Below, in pieces: positions 1-7,674 of a DNA stretch of 40,065 nt. The notes below the pieces were generated by a model. The model saw only the letters and a program-made list of their open reading frames with translations. It was not told the origin of the DNA and made no database searches. The stretch lies in contig JAUSKD010000040.1 in NCBI GenBank assembly GCA_030647195.1, positions 1 to 40,065 on the forward strand, read 5' to 3'. This DNA is from Candidatus Peribacter sp. Its GTDB lineage: Bacteria; Patescibacteriota; Gracilibacteria; Peribacterales; Peribacteraceae. Position 1 is the first letter of the stretch. Each line of letters opens with the position of its first letter. Made by a program: the position numbers and the translations under genes.

Positions 1-2
1 GA

Positions 3-983
3 TTGGCACGTGCGCTTGCATTTGGCGTGCGGCGTGTGCGCGGGACGGTTTACGAAGTCGGCGGTTTTCAGCCCAAAGTAAATTTTTCTCTCGACAAATT
101 TCCAGCCGTACTCGACCGTCTCGAACCGTTTCTCGTGCGCGGTCAGGATCTGCTTGCGGTGTCGGTGAAAGCGGGGGACCGCGGACTCTCGGTGGAAATG
201 CTGCAGAACGCACTCAAGAAGCTGGGGTTCTTCGATCAGCCCCTCACCGGTCTCTTCGGTGCGGCGACGCAGGACTCTCTCAGCCGCTTCAATGCGGCCT
301 TCGGGCTTGCAGAACCCTCGGACCGTCTCAGTGAACGCACTGCCGCGACCCTTGCGGCCGCAGTCCGTCGGGCGGATGTGGCGCCGCCCATCGCGAAAAA
401 CGTGGATAAGAGCGCGAAGGCATCGGTCATCCGGACGGCGCAGCGCACCATGCGGTTTCTTGGCTACTACAAGGGCAGAACGAACGGTGTCTACAATGAC
501 ACGCTGGCCGCTGCGATCCTCAAGTTCCAGCAGAGCGAGCAGTTGGTGGGGACGGCGCAGGATCCGGGGGCCGGACGCATCGGTCCGCTCACCCGCGGCA
601 AGCTCCAGGTGGAATGGAATCAGAAACTGGTCACCGACCTTGCCGATCGCCTGTTGATTCTGCGTCGCGTGGAAGTGCTGCTCGATCAGCGGGGGAGGAA
701 TCTCGACCAGTTCCTGAGTGAAGGCGACAGCGGGCCATCGGTCACACTCCTGCAGCAACTGCTCGCCGATCGCGGATACTTCCCGGCTGAAAAAGTGAAC
801 GGTCACTTCGGTCTGCAGACGAAAGAGGCCGTGCTCCAGTACCAGATGGACCGGCAGCTCGTGGCCGCGGAAGGCGGTACCGGGGCCGGAACGGTCGGGC
901 CTCAAACACTCAAGAGCCTGCGCGCGGAGGAGCAGCAGGAGGCCTATTTGCTGGTGAGGAGTGAGGGGTGGAGGGCGTTGTAA
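3..983 (+). CDS. Peptidoglycan-binding repeat protein, 5' partial
   Basis: The reading frame is open from the window edge, so the true start lies upstream and the TTG at position 3 is only the first possible start. Three PG_binding_1-like repeats are visible at about residues 57-103, 138-205 and 238-305. Each has the family pattern: a GDRG/GDSG-type opening, a helix with LQ, a G-Y/F-F step, then G-x-F/Y-G/N followed by a helix and, in two repeats, GPxT. Proteins of this kind bind cell-wall glycan or peptide and usually carry a catalytic domain at the other end. The first 50 residues visible here are not recognised, so any enzyme would be encoded upstream. It precedes an RlpA-like gene on the same strand, which supports an envelope role. 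Its stop codon is followed at once by a purine-rich inverted-word element. Confidence 0.8.
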   Translation: MARALAFGVRRVRGTVYEVGGFQPKVNFSLDKFPAVLDRLEPFLVRGQDLLAVSVKAGDRGLSVEMLQNALKKLGFFDQPLTGLFGAATQDSLSRFNAAFGLAEPSDRLSERTAATLAAAVRRADVAPPIAKNVDKSAKASVIRTAQRTMRFLGYYKGRTNGVYNDTLAAAILKFQQSEQLVGTAQDPGAGRIGPLTRGKLQVEWNQKLVTDLADRLLILRRVEVLLDQRGRNLDQFLSEGDSGPSVTLLQQLLADRGYFPAEKVNGHFGLQTKEAVLQYQMDRQLVAAEGGTGAGTVGPQTLKSLRAEEQQEAYLLVRSEGWRAL

Positions 984-984
984 G

Positions 985-1070
985 AAGGAGGGCAAAGAGT
1001 ACAAGGAGTACAAGGAATGGGAGGAATCTTCGTTTTCTTTGTACTCTTTGTCTTCCTCGTATTCCTCGTC
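985..1070. repeat. Low-complexity inverted-word element A
   Basis: Purine-rich words (AAGGAGTACAAGGAAT style) are repeated on the + strand, followed by their pyrimidine complement. The longest exact inverted match is AAAGAGTACAA at 994-1004 against TTGTACTCTTT at 1039-1049. Further GGAGGAA/TTCCTC words pair in several alternative registers. It begins two bases after the stop codon of the upstream gene and ends before the RlpA start. There is no terminal T-run, so it is not a textbook terminator. Confidence 0.6.
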
Positions 1071-1116
1071 AATAGCGTCAATTGCACTTCGAAGTTTCAT
1101 CGTGCAGCATGTCCCC

Positions 1117-2163
1117 ATGCGCCGGTTCGCGTTGTTTGTCGTGCTGTGCCTCCTGCCCATTTCTGCTCTCACACAAGAGGGCGGCGGCATCACGCGCCGT
1201 GATGGATTTTTGATGATCTGGGAGGGCATCCGCCGCGATCCGGATCCCACGCGCGAGGCGGCGTACCGCGACGTGCCCGAAGGCGATCTCGGGAGTGAGC
1301 AGATCACCTACGCCAAGGCGCGCGGCATTCTCGATGATGGCGAGTTGTTCCACCCCGACGAGCCGCTCCACTTCTCCGATGCCGTGCTCTGGCTTTTTCG
1401 CACGCGTAACGTGGCGGATCCCGATGACATGACGCCCGAGTCGGTGCCGCAGCTCCTGCAGAAGTATCCGTTCATCCATGCATCGCAGGATCTCACAGAG
1501 CCGGTGTCGTCGTCCGAAACGCTGCTGGGCATGGCCGCTTCACTCGATGACCTGCTTGCGGCTGAGGAGCACGAAATCAGTTTGTATTCCGAGAAATTTC
1601 AGGGCAAGGGCACGGCGTGCGGCGAACCGTTCGACATGAATGCGCTCACGGCGGCACACCGCACGTTCCCCTGCAATACGCTGGTGAAGGTGACCAATGC
1701 TGTGAATGGGCAGAGCGTCATCGTGCGCATTAATGACCGTGGGCCGTACGTCGAGGGTCGCGACATGGATTTGAGCCTCGCGGCCTTCACGCGGATTGCC
1801 CCCCGCAGTCAGGGCGTCGCGCAGGCGCGGTTTGAGCGGCTGGGGGACAGTGCGCTCGTCGATGCGTGCGATGGAACACTGCGCAGTTATCAGAAGCGCA
1901 TTACGCGAAACGTGCGCTTTGACCGCGGCGTACCGAATATGTCCCCCGTCGGCGTGCCGGTAACGCTGACGTCCATCCGTCCTTTCGTTGTCCGTTCGAT
2001 CACGTATCCCGATGGTTCCCTCGAACGCATTGAAGATTGGGTGAACCCCGGAGAGCTCTTTTCGCTGACTCCGTCCACGACGGGCAAATTTGTCTTCCGC
2101 GTCGGGACAGTCGACGGCAAGGCCCGGGAGATGCAGATGGACGTTTGGGAGTGTGCGCGATGA
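1117..2163 (+). CDS. RlpA-like double-psi beta-barrel protein, secreted
   Basis: 348 residues from the ATG at 1117, chosen because it opens a clear signal peptide (MRRFALFVVLCLLP...); the longer frame upstream translates the low-complexity repeat. Residues about 30-100 look like a degenerate S-layer-homology segment (RDVPEGDLGSEQITYAKARGIL, with a FHPDEPL motif). Residues about 150-235 form the RlpA-like double-psi beta-barrel: SLYSEKFQGKGTACGEPFD, NTLVKVTN, NDRGPY and DLSLAAF match the family, including the Asp of NDRGP. In RlpA proteins this fold cleaves or binds denuded glycan at the division septum. The C-terminal 110 residues are not recognised. The preceding peptidoglycan-binding gene supports a cell-wall role. 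Enzyme activity is not certain, because many RlpA-like proteins only bind wall. Confidence 0.82.
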   Translation: MRRFALFVVLCLLPISALTQEGGGITRRDGFLMIWEGIRRDPDPTREAAYRDVPEGDLGSEQITYAKARGILDDGELFHPDEPLHFSDAVLWLFRTRNVADPDDMTPESVPQLLQKYPFIHASQDLTEPVSSSETLLGMAASLDDLLAAEEHEISLYSEKFQGKGTACGEPFDMNALTAAHRTFPCNTLVKVTNAVNGQSVIVRINDRGPYVEGRDMDLSLAAFTRIAPRSQGVAQARFERLGDSALVDACDGTLRSYQKRITRNVRFDRGVPNMSPVGVPVTLTSIRPFVVRSITYPDGSLERIEDWVNPGELFSLTPSTTGKFVFRVGTVDGKAREMQMDVWECAR

Positions 2164-2241
2164 GCAGATGGACGCATTGGTGATCACATCATAATTTCAA
2201 TTCGTATCAAGTTGCCGTGAGGCGTCAGCAGTGCCGAAATC

Positions 2242-2250
2242 TGGTATAAT
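2242..2250 (+). promoter_or_regulatory. Extended -10 TGGTATAAT ahead of the VirD4-like gene
   Basis: TGG followed by TATAAT (2245-2250) is a perfect extended -10 box. It ends only 2 nt before the ATG at 2253, so transcription should start inside the proposed coding region. Either the real start is downstream (a TTG at 2286 and a GTG at 2319 are in frame) or another promoter supplies the message. The same 9-mer occurs at 12840-12848. Confidence 0.6.
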
Positions 2251-2252
2251 AA

Positions 2253-4889
2253 ATGGAATTCCTTGTATATTCCTCACGTTTCCATTTGTTCAACCTCCTA
2301 GAGCGCTTCTTCTGGCCCGTGACCTGGATCGTCGGTCTCACGATCGTCTCGTTCGTGCCCGGTGCCTGGAGTGCGTTCGGTCACTGGTGGATTTCAAATC
2401 CGATTCAGAATTCGGGAATCATCGTCGGGGTCTATGTGGCGTGGAAAATGGTGAAATGGAATTTCCGGTACTTCTATGCCGTCTGGAAGTCACGATCGCT
2501 CGTGATGATGAAGATCACGCTGCCCAGGTCAGATACGAAGGTGGATACCGAGAAGCGCACCGAGAAGGATTTCAAGGAGAAGGTGGCCATCATGGAGCAG
2601 CTCTACCGTGCGCTTTGGGAAGTGCAGAGCCTCACGGTCTGGCAGGAGTTACGGTACTGGTTCTTCCGCTACATCACGATCAGTTTCGAGATGTATGTGG
2701 AGAAGGGGCTTCTGATGTTCTACGTCGTGACACAACCGGAGCTGCAGTCCATCGTCGAGAAGCAGATCACGGCCTTCTACCCCAATGCGGAAGTCACGCT
2801 CCGCCCCACGCCAAATCTCAAGCCCAAGGGATCGAAACTGACAGCGTACAACATGATCACTGACAAGTCTTTCATCTTTCCGCTGCGGTATTACGAGCAG
2901 ATGCAGGATGATCCCCTCAATGGGCTCGCAAACGTCCTCAGCAAGATGCAGGAGGACGAAACGGCGGGCGTGCAGATCGTGCTTATGCCCGCATCTTCTC
3001 AGAAGTGGGGCAAGAGGACGAAGCAATACGCCTCGCAGCAGTTCAAAGGGAAGAAGGAGGGATGGTTCAGCAATGTGCCGCTCCTCGGCACGCTCTTTTC
3101 TATTTTCGGCAGTGTGGCCACGGGGAGTGATAGCACCATGGCGCCCGGCGCGAGCCATGGCGATTCCTTTGTGCGCATGATCCAGCCGGAGGAGGAGCTG
3201 TACAAGCGTATGGGCGAGAAGGCGGGCATGAGTTTCTATTACGCCTCCATCCGCATCGCATCCGCTGCCAAGACGTGGCAGCGCTCGATCGAGATCACCA
3301 ACAACCTGCAGGTCGCCTTCAACGCGTACAAGGATATCTACGGCAACTACCTGGATGAGCACCGCATCTTCACCAATTTCTTCCCGCTCGCCTGGAACGC
3401 ACCGATTCTCTATCGGCTCTGGAAGTGGCGCCTGAACGGGTTCTGGCACAAGCGCTGCATGCTCGTGGAGAAGGAGCTGGCGGGGCTCTTTCACTTTCCC
3501 GACAGCCGCTACAACAAGATTCCGAACATCGAGTGGATCAGCTACCGCGTGCTGCCGCCTCCCCCCAATATTCCCACGGAGGGCATCCTCATCGGCATCA
3601 ACAAGCATCGTGCCGTCGATACGAAGATTCTCTTCCACCCCGAGGACCGCACCCGCCACCACTACATCATCGGAAAATCCGGTACGGGAAAATCCGCGCT
3701 GCTGTCGTGGATGAGCAGGCAGGATATTCAGAGGGGCGAGGGCGTGTGCATCGTGGATCCGCACGGCGATCTGATCGAGGACGCACTCGCACACACGCCC
3801 AAGGAGCGCGCCAAGGATATCGTCCTCTTCGATCCCGCGGATACCGAGCGGCCGATGGGCTTAAACCTGCTCGAGGCCAAGACGCCGGAAGAGAAGGACC
3901 GCGCCGCGCTCGATGCGATGGAGATCTTCATCAAGCTCTTCGGCAACGAGATCTTCGGTCCGCGCATCCAGCACTACTTCCGCAACGGATGCCTGACGCT
4001 GATGGATGATGAAGAGGAAGGTGCGACGCTCATCGACGTGCCGCGCCTGTTCGTGGATGACGAATTCCAGCGTTTCAAGGTCGCCAAGTGCAAGAACCCC
4101 GTGGTCCGGAGCTTCTGGGAACACGAGATCGCCAAAACCGGCGCGCGCGAGAAAGAAGAGATGATCCCGTACTTCTCGGCCAAGTTCGGTCCGTTCATCA
4201 CGAACACGACGATGCGCAATATCATCGGCCAGCCCAAGAGCGCCTTCCAGATCCGCGATATCATGGATGCGGGCAAGGTCCTGTTGGTGAACCTGAGCAA
4301 GGGCCGCATCGGCGACGTGAACGCGCAGCTGCTGGGCCTGATCTTCGTCAACAAGGTGAATATGGCCGCCCTCTCGCGTGCGGATATGCCGCGGGCCAAG
4401 CGCCGCCGCTTCTACCTGTACGTGGACGAATTCCAGAACTTCGTCACCGATGCGTTCGCCACGATCCTCAGTGAGGCGCGCAAGTACGAGCTGGGGCTCA
4501 TCATGGCGCACCAGTACATCGGTCAGCTCGTGGGCAAAACGGAGGAGTACGGCCAGGCCAGCACCAAGCTGCGCGACGCCGTCTTCGGCAACGTGGGTAC
4601 GATCTCGAGCTTCAAGATCGGCGCGGAGGATGCCGAGTACATGGCCAAAGAATATGCGCCGGAGCTCAGTGAGCAGGACGTGATCGGCATCCCGAACTTC
4701 AACTGCTACATGAAGCTCAGCATCAACAACGTCCCCTCGCGCCCCTTCTCGATGGCCACGATCTGGGACGAGTCACAGAGAAACGAGGAGCTGGCAGGAC
4801 TCATCAAGGAGTACAGCCGCATGAAGTTCGGCAGAAAGAAAGTGTTCGTCGATCAGGAAATCGGCGATCGCATCGGGATGGTCCGGTAG
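2253..4889 (+). CDS. Membrane-anchored VirD4/HerA-like DNA-translocating ATPase
   Basis: 878 residues. Two hydrophobic segments at about residues 17-40 and 50-66 anchor it in the membrane, followed by a long soluble region. The motor domain has Walker A GKSGTGKSALL near residue 474, then the typical CIVDPHGDLIED and FDPADTERPMGLNLLE, and a Walker B-like YLYVDEFQNF near residue 724 followed by the sensor helix SEARKYELGLIMAHQYIGQL. This is the TraG/VirD4 and HerA type of hexameric DNA pump. No relaxase or other type IV secretion genes lie nearby, so a role in conjugation is not supported. Uptake or export of DNA, or chromosome handling, remain possible. It stands alone between envelope genes. 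The start is uncertain because a perfect -10 box ends 2 nt upstream of the ATG. Confidence 0.82.
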   Translation: MEFLVYSSRFHLFNLLERFFWPVTWIVGLTIVSFVPGAWSAFGHWWISNPIQNSGIIVGVYVAWKMVKWNFRYFYAVWKSRSLVMMKITLPRSDTKVDTEKRTEKDFKEKVAIMEQLYRALWEVQSLTVWQELRYWFFRYITISFEMYVEKGLLMFYVVTQPELQSIVEKQITAFYPNAEVTLRPTPNLKPKGSKLTAYNMITDKSFIFPLRYYEQMQDDPLNGLANVLSKMQEDETAGVQIVLMPASSQKWGKRTKQYASQQFKGKKEGWFSNVPLLGTLFSIFGSVATGSDSTMAPGASHGDSFVRMIQPEEELYKRMGEKAGMSFYYASIRIASAAKTWQRSIEITNNLQVAFNAYKDIYGNYLDEHRIFTNFFPLAWNAPILYRLWKWRLNGFWHKRCMLVEKELAGLFHFPDSRYNKIPNIEWISYRVLPPPPNIPTEGILIGINKHRAVDTKILFHPEDRTRHHYIIGKSGTGKSALLSWMSRQDIQRGEGVCIVDPHGDLIEDALAHTPKERAKDIVLFDPADTERPMGLNLLEAKTPEEKDRAALDAMEIFIKLFGNEIFGPRIQHYFRNGCLTLMDDEEEGATLIDVPRLFVDDEFQRFKVAKCKNPVVRSFWEHEIAKTGAREKEEMIPYFSAKFGPFITNTTMRNIIGQPKSAFQIRDIMDAGKVLLVNLSKGRIGDVNAQLLGLIFVNKVNMAALSRADMPRAKRRRFYLYVDEFQNFVTDAFATILSEARKYELGLIMAHQYIGQLVGKTEEYGQASTKLRDAVFGNVGTISSFKIGAEDAEYMAKEYAPELSEQDVIGIPNFNCYMKLSINNVPSRPFSMATIWDESQRNEELAGLIKEYSRMKFGRKKVFVDQEIGDRIGMVR

Positions 4890-4892
4890 GGA

Positions 4893-4975
4893 GATTTACG
4901 ATTTATAGATTTGCGATTTGCGATTTGGATGTGTGAAAAAAATCGCAAATCCATACATCGATCAATCGCAAATCC
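4893..4975. repeat. Low-complexity inverted-word element B (GATTTGCG family)
   Basis: GATTTGCGATTTG-type words repeated on + (4893-4929) are followed by AATCGCAAATCC words (about 4941-4975). It starts 3 nt after the stop codon of the ATPase gene. It aligns over its whole length with the reverse complement of element D at 13542-13623, including both AATCGCAAATCC boxes, so these are two dispersed copies of one element. Confidence 0.75.
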
Positions 4976-5022
4976 TTCACTCGTTCATTGCATCATCTCT
5001 CTTGCCCGGGGAGAATTCACGC

Positions 5023-5853
5023 ATGTCTTGGGGCCTGGTCCTCTCCGGCGGAGCGGCGTTCGGCATCGCGAGCGGTGGCGTCATTGAAGTACTGGGGCGT
5101 GAGGGGCTGAAGCCCGACTGCATCGCAGGCAGCAGCATGGGGGCCATCATCGCCGCGGGGTACGCATTCGGTATTCCGTTGGACCGTATCCATGATGCGG
5201 TGAGACAGCTCACCATCGTGAGCGTTGCGCGTTTCAGCGATCTGCCCCTCAGAAACGGCCTGCACAGCGGGATTTTTCACCATGAAGTCGAGCGGCTCAT
5301 GCGGCCGTTTTTCGGCGATGCCACGATCGGGGATTGCCGTATTCCCTTCGTGTGCGTAGCCGGAAAAGTGCACAAGCGCATCCACTGGTCGCACATCGTC
5401 CGGCGGACGTTCCGGCAGGAATTCGAAGAGGCGGTATCTCACCATGTTTTTCCGCCCGAAACGAGGCTGGTGGATGCCCTTGCGGCGACCAGTGCGATTC
5501 CGGTGGTGTTCTCGCCGGTCGAGATCGAGGGCCAGACCTTCGTCGATTTATGTCACTTCGGTCCCATTCCGGCACGCGCGCTCAAGGATCGCTGCCAAGC
5601 AGACCGTATCGTCGCAACCGACACGCACCCGACCTATGACACGCTGCGCACGTTTTTGCCGACGGGCTGGCGCGAGTTCCTCGAGGCGGGGGATCAGGAA
5701 ATCGCAGAGGATAAGGCGGCGTGCGATGTGATCATCAGCCCGGTGCCGCCGTACGCACTCTTCCGCTTCGACAAGGGTGAAGCGTTTTGGCAGGCGGGCA
5801 AAAAAGCCGCGGAAGAATCGCTTCCAGAAGTAAAGGCATTGATCAGCAAATGA
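5023..5853 (+). CDS. Patatin-like phospholipase / acyl hydrolase
   Basis: 276 residues from the ATG at 5023, the start that opens the conserved beta strand WGLVLSGGAAFG. It is preceded by GGGGAG nine bases upstream, one of the few plausible Shine-Dalgarno sequences in the window. The nucleophile elbow GSSMG is at residues 36-40 (Ser38) and the oxyanion-loop SGGAAFG is near the N-terminus, both typical of patatin-like serine hydrolases of the RssA type that cleave acyl esters of lipids. The catalytic Asp normally sits in DG(G/A); here the matching segment reads FVDLCHFGPIPA, so the Asp is kept but the glycines are not. Convergent with the small gene that follows. Activity is likely but the altered dyad leaves doubt. 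Confidence 0.85.
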   Translation: MSWGLVLSGGAAFGIASGGVIEVLGREGLKPDCIAGSSMGAIIAAGYAFGIPLDRIHDAVRQLTIVSVARFSDLPLRNGLHSGIFHHEVERLMRPFFGDATIGDCRIPFVCVAGKVHKRIHWSHIVRRTFRQEFEEAVSHHVFPPETRLVDALAATSAIPVVFSPVEIEGQTFVDLCHFGPIPARALKDRCQADRIVATDTHPTYDTLRTFLPTGWREFLEAGDQEIAEDKAACDVIISPVPPYALFRFDKGEAFWQAGKKAAEESLPEVKALISK

Positions 5854-5897
5854 TGTCCCGGTCTGGGATGGTGCGTTGAGATCTTCGCTCAAGAGGC

Positions 5898-6278
5898 TTA
5901 CCAGCGCCGTACGCTCCGGTATCCGTCGTGGTAACCCCTTCTCTCTTCCGTATCTTCGATGCAGTTTCCGGAAGACCGCTTCTCACTTATCGCATCACGC
6001 CTGCCCTGCTGCATTCCCCGGTCGTACAGTTGCTGTGCGCTGAGTCTGGTGTTGAAGGCACGTGGTTCGGAATGCATGTAGCGCTCCTGCTGTGCGGCCT
6101 GTTCGGCCCGTTTCGTTTCGAGCGCTTTCATGAGGCGGCGACGGTACACACTCATGCCGTGCGGCATTTGTCCTTTGCCGATATGTTGGCGCTGTGCGTC
6201 TAATTGCAGGGAGCGGCTCTCTAACTCCGACAGCGGCATGTCCGTGTAGTGCTTGTGGATGAGGGGTTCGTTGATCAT
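5898..6278 (-). CDS. Hypothetical 126-aa protein
   Basis: Not recognised. The protein is hydrophilic, rich in Gln, Arg and Glu, and has no signal peptide or membrane segment. The middle part (SVYRRRLMKALETKRAEQAAQQERYMHSEP) is predicted helical. The C-terminal part, with GRRDAISEKRSSG and a DGYRSVRRW end, could be an extended basic tail. A weak -10-like TAACAT lies about 18 nt upstream of the ATG at 6278 and no Shine-Dalgarno is visible. It follows another small unrecognised gene on the same strand but is separated from it by a strong terminator, so the two are transcribed separately. It could be a small nucleic-acid-associated or structural protein; nothing in the sequence decides this. Confidence 0.6.
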   Translation of the reverse strand: MINEPLIHKHYTDMPLSELESRSLQLDAQRQHIGKGQMPHGMSVYRRRLMKALETKRAEQAAQQERYMHSEPRAFNTRLSAQQLYDRGMQQGRRDAISEKRSSGNCIEDTEERRGYHDGYRSVRRW

Positions 6279-6348
6279 GGTACAGGGGAAAAATGGATGT
6301 TATTCTTTGCCTTGTATCCACGGGAGTCAAGAATTCTTATTGCGCTCC

Positions 6349-6382
6349 AAAAAACCGCGCCCTTCTCAAGTGAAGAACGCGG
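6349..6382 (-). terminator. Rho-independent terminator of the 6417-6719 gene
   Basis: Read on the minus strand, a stem of CCGCG/CGCGG with an inner CTTC/GAAG pairing is followed directly by six T (the A-run at 6349-6354). It lies downstream of the stop codon at 6417. Confidence 0.85.
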
Positions 6383-6416
6383 CAGATGTCGCAAGGTAAT
6401 TCTTTAAACGGAGTGA

Positions 6417-6719
6417 TCAGATCTCCAGCAATGTTCCAAATCTCTGTCTCGTTTGCTGGTAAATTCTGTAGCGCTCACGCACCTGAGGAAGCATTTTTTC
6501 CCATTGTGCGCGATAGGCTTGCACATTGATCCCGGCGGCTTCGGCATTGGCAAAACTCTGTTCAACTTCCACGGTGATCTCGTCGGGATTCCTTGGTTGA
6601 CCTCCTTTGCCTGCTCTCTTGAGAGTCGAGGCGTAATACATCATGCCGTCGAGATGCTGCTTCAACCGGGCTTCAACCGGGTGCATCTGCTGACCGCTTT
6701 GCACTTCAGAATTTTGCAT
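6417..6719 (-). CDS. Hypothetical 100-aa helical protein
   Basis: Not recognised. 100 residues, no membrane segment, mostly helical in appearance (VEARLKQHLDGMMYYASTLKRA, then PDEITVEVEQSFANAEAAG and WEKMLPQVRERYRIYQQTRQRF). It is bounded by clear transcription signals: a TACAAT -10 box at 6750-6745 with a 20-bp perfect palindrome immediately upstream, and a strong terminator after the gene. That supports a real, separately regulated monocistronic gene. The leader is about 20 nt without a Shine-Dalgarno. Confidence 0.65.
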   Translation of the reverse strand: MQNSEVQSGQQMHPVEARLKQHLDGMMYYASTLKRAGKGGQPRNPDEITVEVEQSFANAEAAGINVQAYRAQWEKMLPQVRERYRIYQQTRQRFGTLLEI

Positions 6720-6744
6720 AAGAGAATTGGAAAGGAATACATAT

Positions 6745-6772
6745 ATTGTATACTTATTTATAAATAAGTAAA
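6745..6772 (-). promoter_or_regulatory. Promoter with 20-bp perfect palindrome (possible operator)
   Basis: Minus-strand -10 TACAAT (6750-6745) is joined directly to a perfect 20-bp palindrome at 6751-6770 whose core is CTTATTTATAAATAAG. A TTTACT -35 candidate (6772-6767, spacer 16) overlaps its far end. The palindrome therefore fills the -35/-10 spacer, the usual position for a repressor operator. It is AT-rich, so a DNA-structure effect is the alternative. Confidence 0.5.
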
Positions 6773-6831
6773 TAGTCCTTGAAATAGCAATATATAGAAG
6801 AATGCAGCATTGAGATGACGATGAACGATCC

Positions 6832-7602
6832 TCACGCCTGCACCTCGCCCCCGTCTGTGCGGAAGGGGAGCTTGCGCGTCAGGACTTCTGCCATTTTCGG
6901 ATTCGTCTTCGGATCGAGATCGATCTCCACGAGATCAAAGAGTTCCTCCGGCAGATCCGGGAACCAGTTTTCCACCCTGCGGATGACCTTTGCACCGTAT
7001 TTCTGCTCGTAGAGGGGCACCAGGTTCTCGCTGACACGGCTGTGAAAGACCATCTTCTTATAGCCGCCCTCCACGGCTTTCTGGATTGTGGCGGGATAGA
7101 GGAGCGTCGTGAAGAGATGTTTCTGCTGGTGCTTCGGCGTGATGCTCACGTTCCAGACGTACAGCACATCATCTTTGCAGTACTCTTGTGTCTCTTCGGG
7201 CTTGCCGAAGAAGCCCTCTTCCGGATCATCGTCCTCCTCCAGTGTTTCGGGGAGCGCGGAACCGCTGCAGCTCGAGACATATCCTGCAATCTCATCTTTC
7301 ATATTGAGCGTCATGAGGGGGCCTTTGGTGGCGATCCATCGCAGGTGTTCTTCCCCATCGCGCATGTCTTCCGGGTAGCAGTCCTCCTCAGCTTTGAGCA
7401 GGGCGGGCATCACCGCATCCAGCTGCTCGGGTGTGACCATCGATGTTTCGTATTTCATGATTTCCGCAATCGCGTCGTGATTGCCCTTCATCATTCTCTC
7501 GAGTGTCGCGCTTGGAAGAACCTCGCGTGCACGTTCAAGTAGGGGACCATGTTCCCCCGCGGCGGGAACAGCTTTCGCGTCCGTTGGCTTTGTTGGCTCC
7601 AT
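6832..7602 (-). CDS. GNAT-like acetyltransferase
   Basis: 256 residues from the ATG at 7602. An ATG nine bases further upstream overlaps the perfect TATAAT box and is unlikely to be transcribed. The C-terminal half resembles the GNAT fold: a strand DVLYVWNVSITPKHQQKHLFTTLLYP matches the beta4-P-loop region, with the Q/R-x-x-G-x-A loop degenerate, followed by a helix, a strand (KKMVFHSRVSENLVPLYEQKYGAKVI) and an aromatic end. The N-terminal 80 residues are helical and unrecognised, and an acidic insert (EEDDDPEEG) interrupts the domain. Substrate unknown. GNAT is the best match but the acetyl-CoA loop is weak. Confidence 0.6.
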   Translation of the reverse strand: MEPTKPTDAKAVPAAGEHGPLLERAREVLPSATLERMMKGNHDAIAEIMKYETSMVTPEQLDAVMPALLKAEEDCYPEDMRDGEEHLRWIATKGPLMTLNMKDEIAGYVSSCSGSALPETLEEDDDPEEGFFGKPEETQEYCKDDVLYVWNVSITPKHQQKHLFTTLLYPATIQKAVEGGYKKMVFHSRVSENLVPLYEQKYGAKVIRRVENWFPDLPEELFDLVEIDLDPKTNPKMAEVLTRKLPFRTDGGEVQA

Positions 7603-7609
7603 AAGTGAC

Positions 7610-7615
7610 ATTATA
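7610..7615 (-). promoter_or_regulatory. -10 TATAAT of the GNAT-like gene, leaderless
   Basis: Minus-strand TATAAT (7615-7610) ends 7 nt before the ATG at 7602, which places the transcription start at or next to the start codon. A TTGCAA -35 candidate lies 16 nt further upstream. Confidence 0.65.
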
Positions 7616-7674
7616 ATGTAAAATTAACAAATTGCAACTATGTTCACAATTAATTCAAATGGCAAGAACCATGA

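Noticed and set aside
961-1116. N-terminal extension of the RlpA-like protein from a GTG at 961
   Set aside because: It would translate the low-complexity element (KEYKEYKEWEESS style) and put the signal peptide 52 residues inside the protein.
5928-6203. Plus-strand 91-aa frame after the patatin-like gene
   Set aside because: It is the antisense of the 126-aa minus-strand gene and has no promoter or ribosome binding site.
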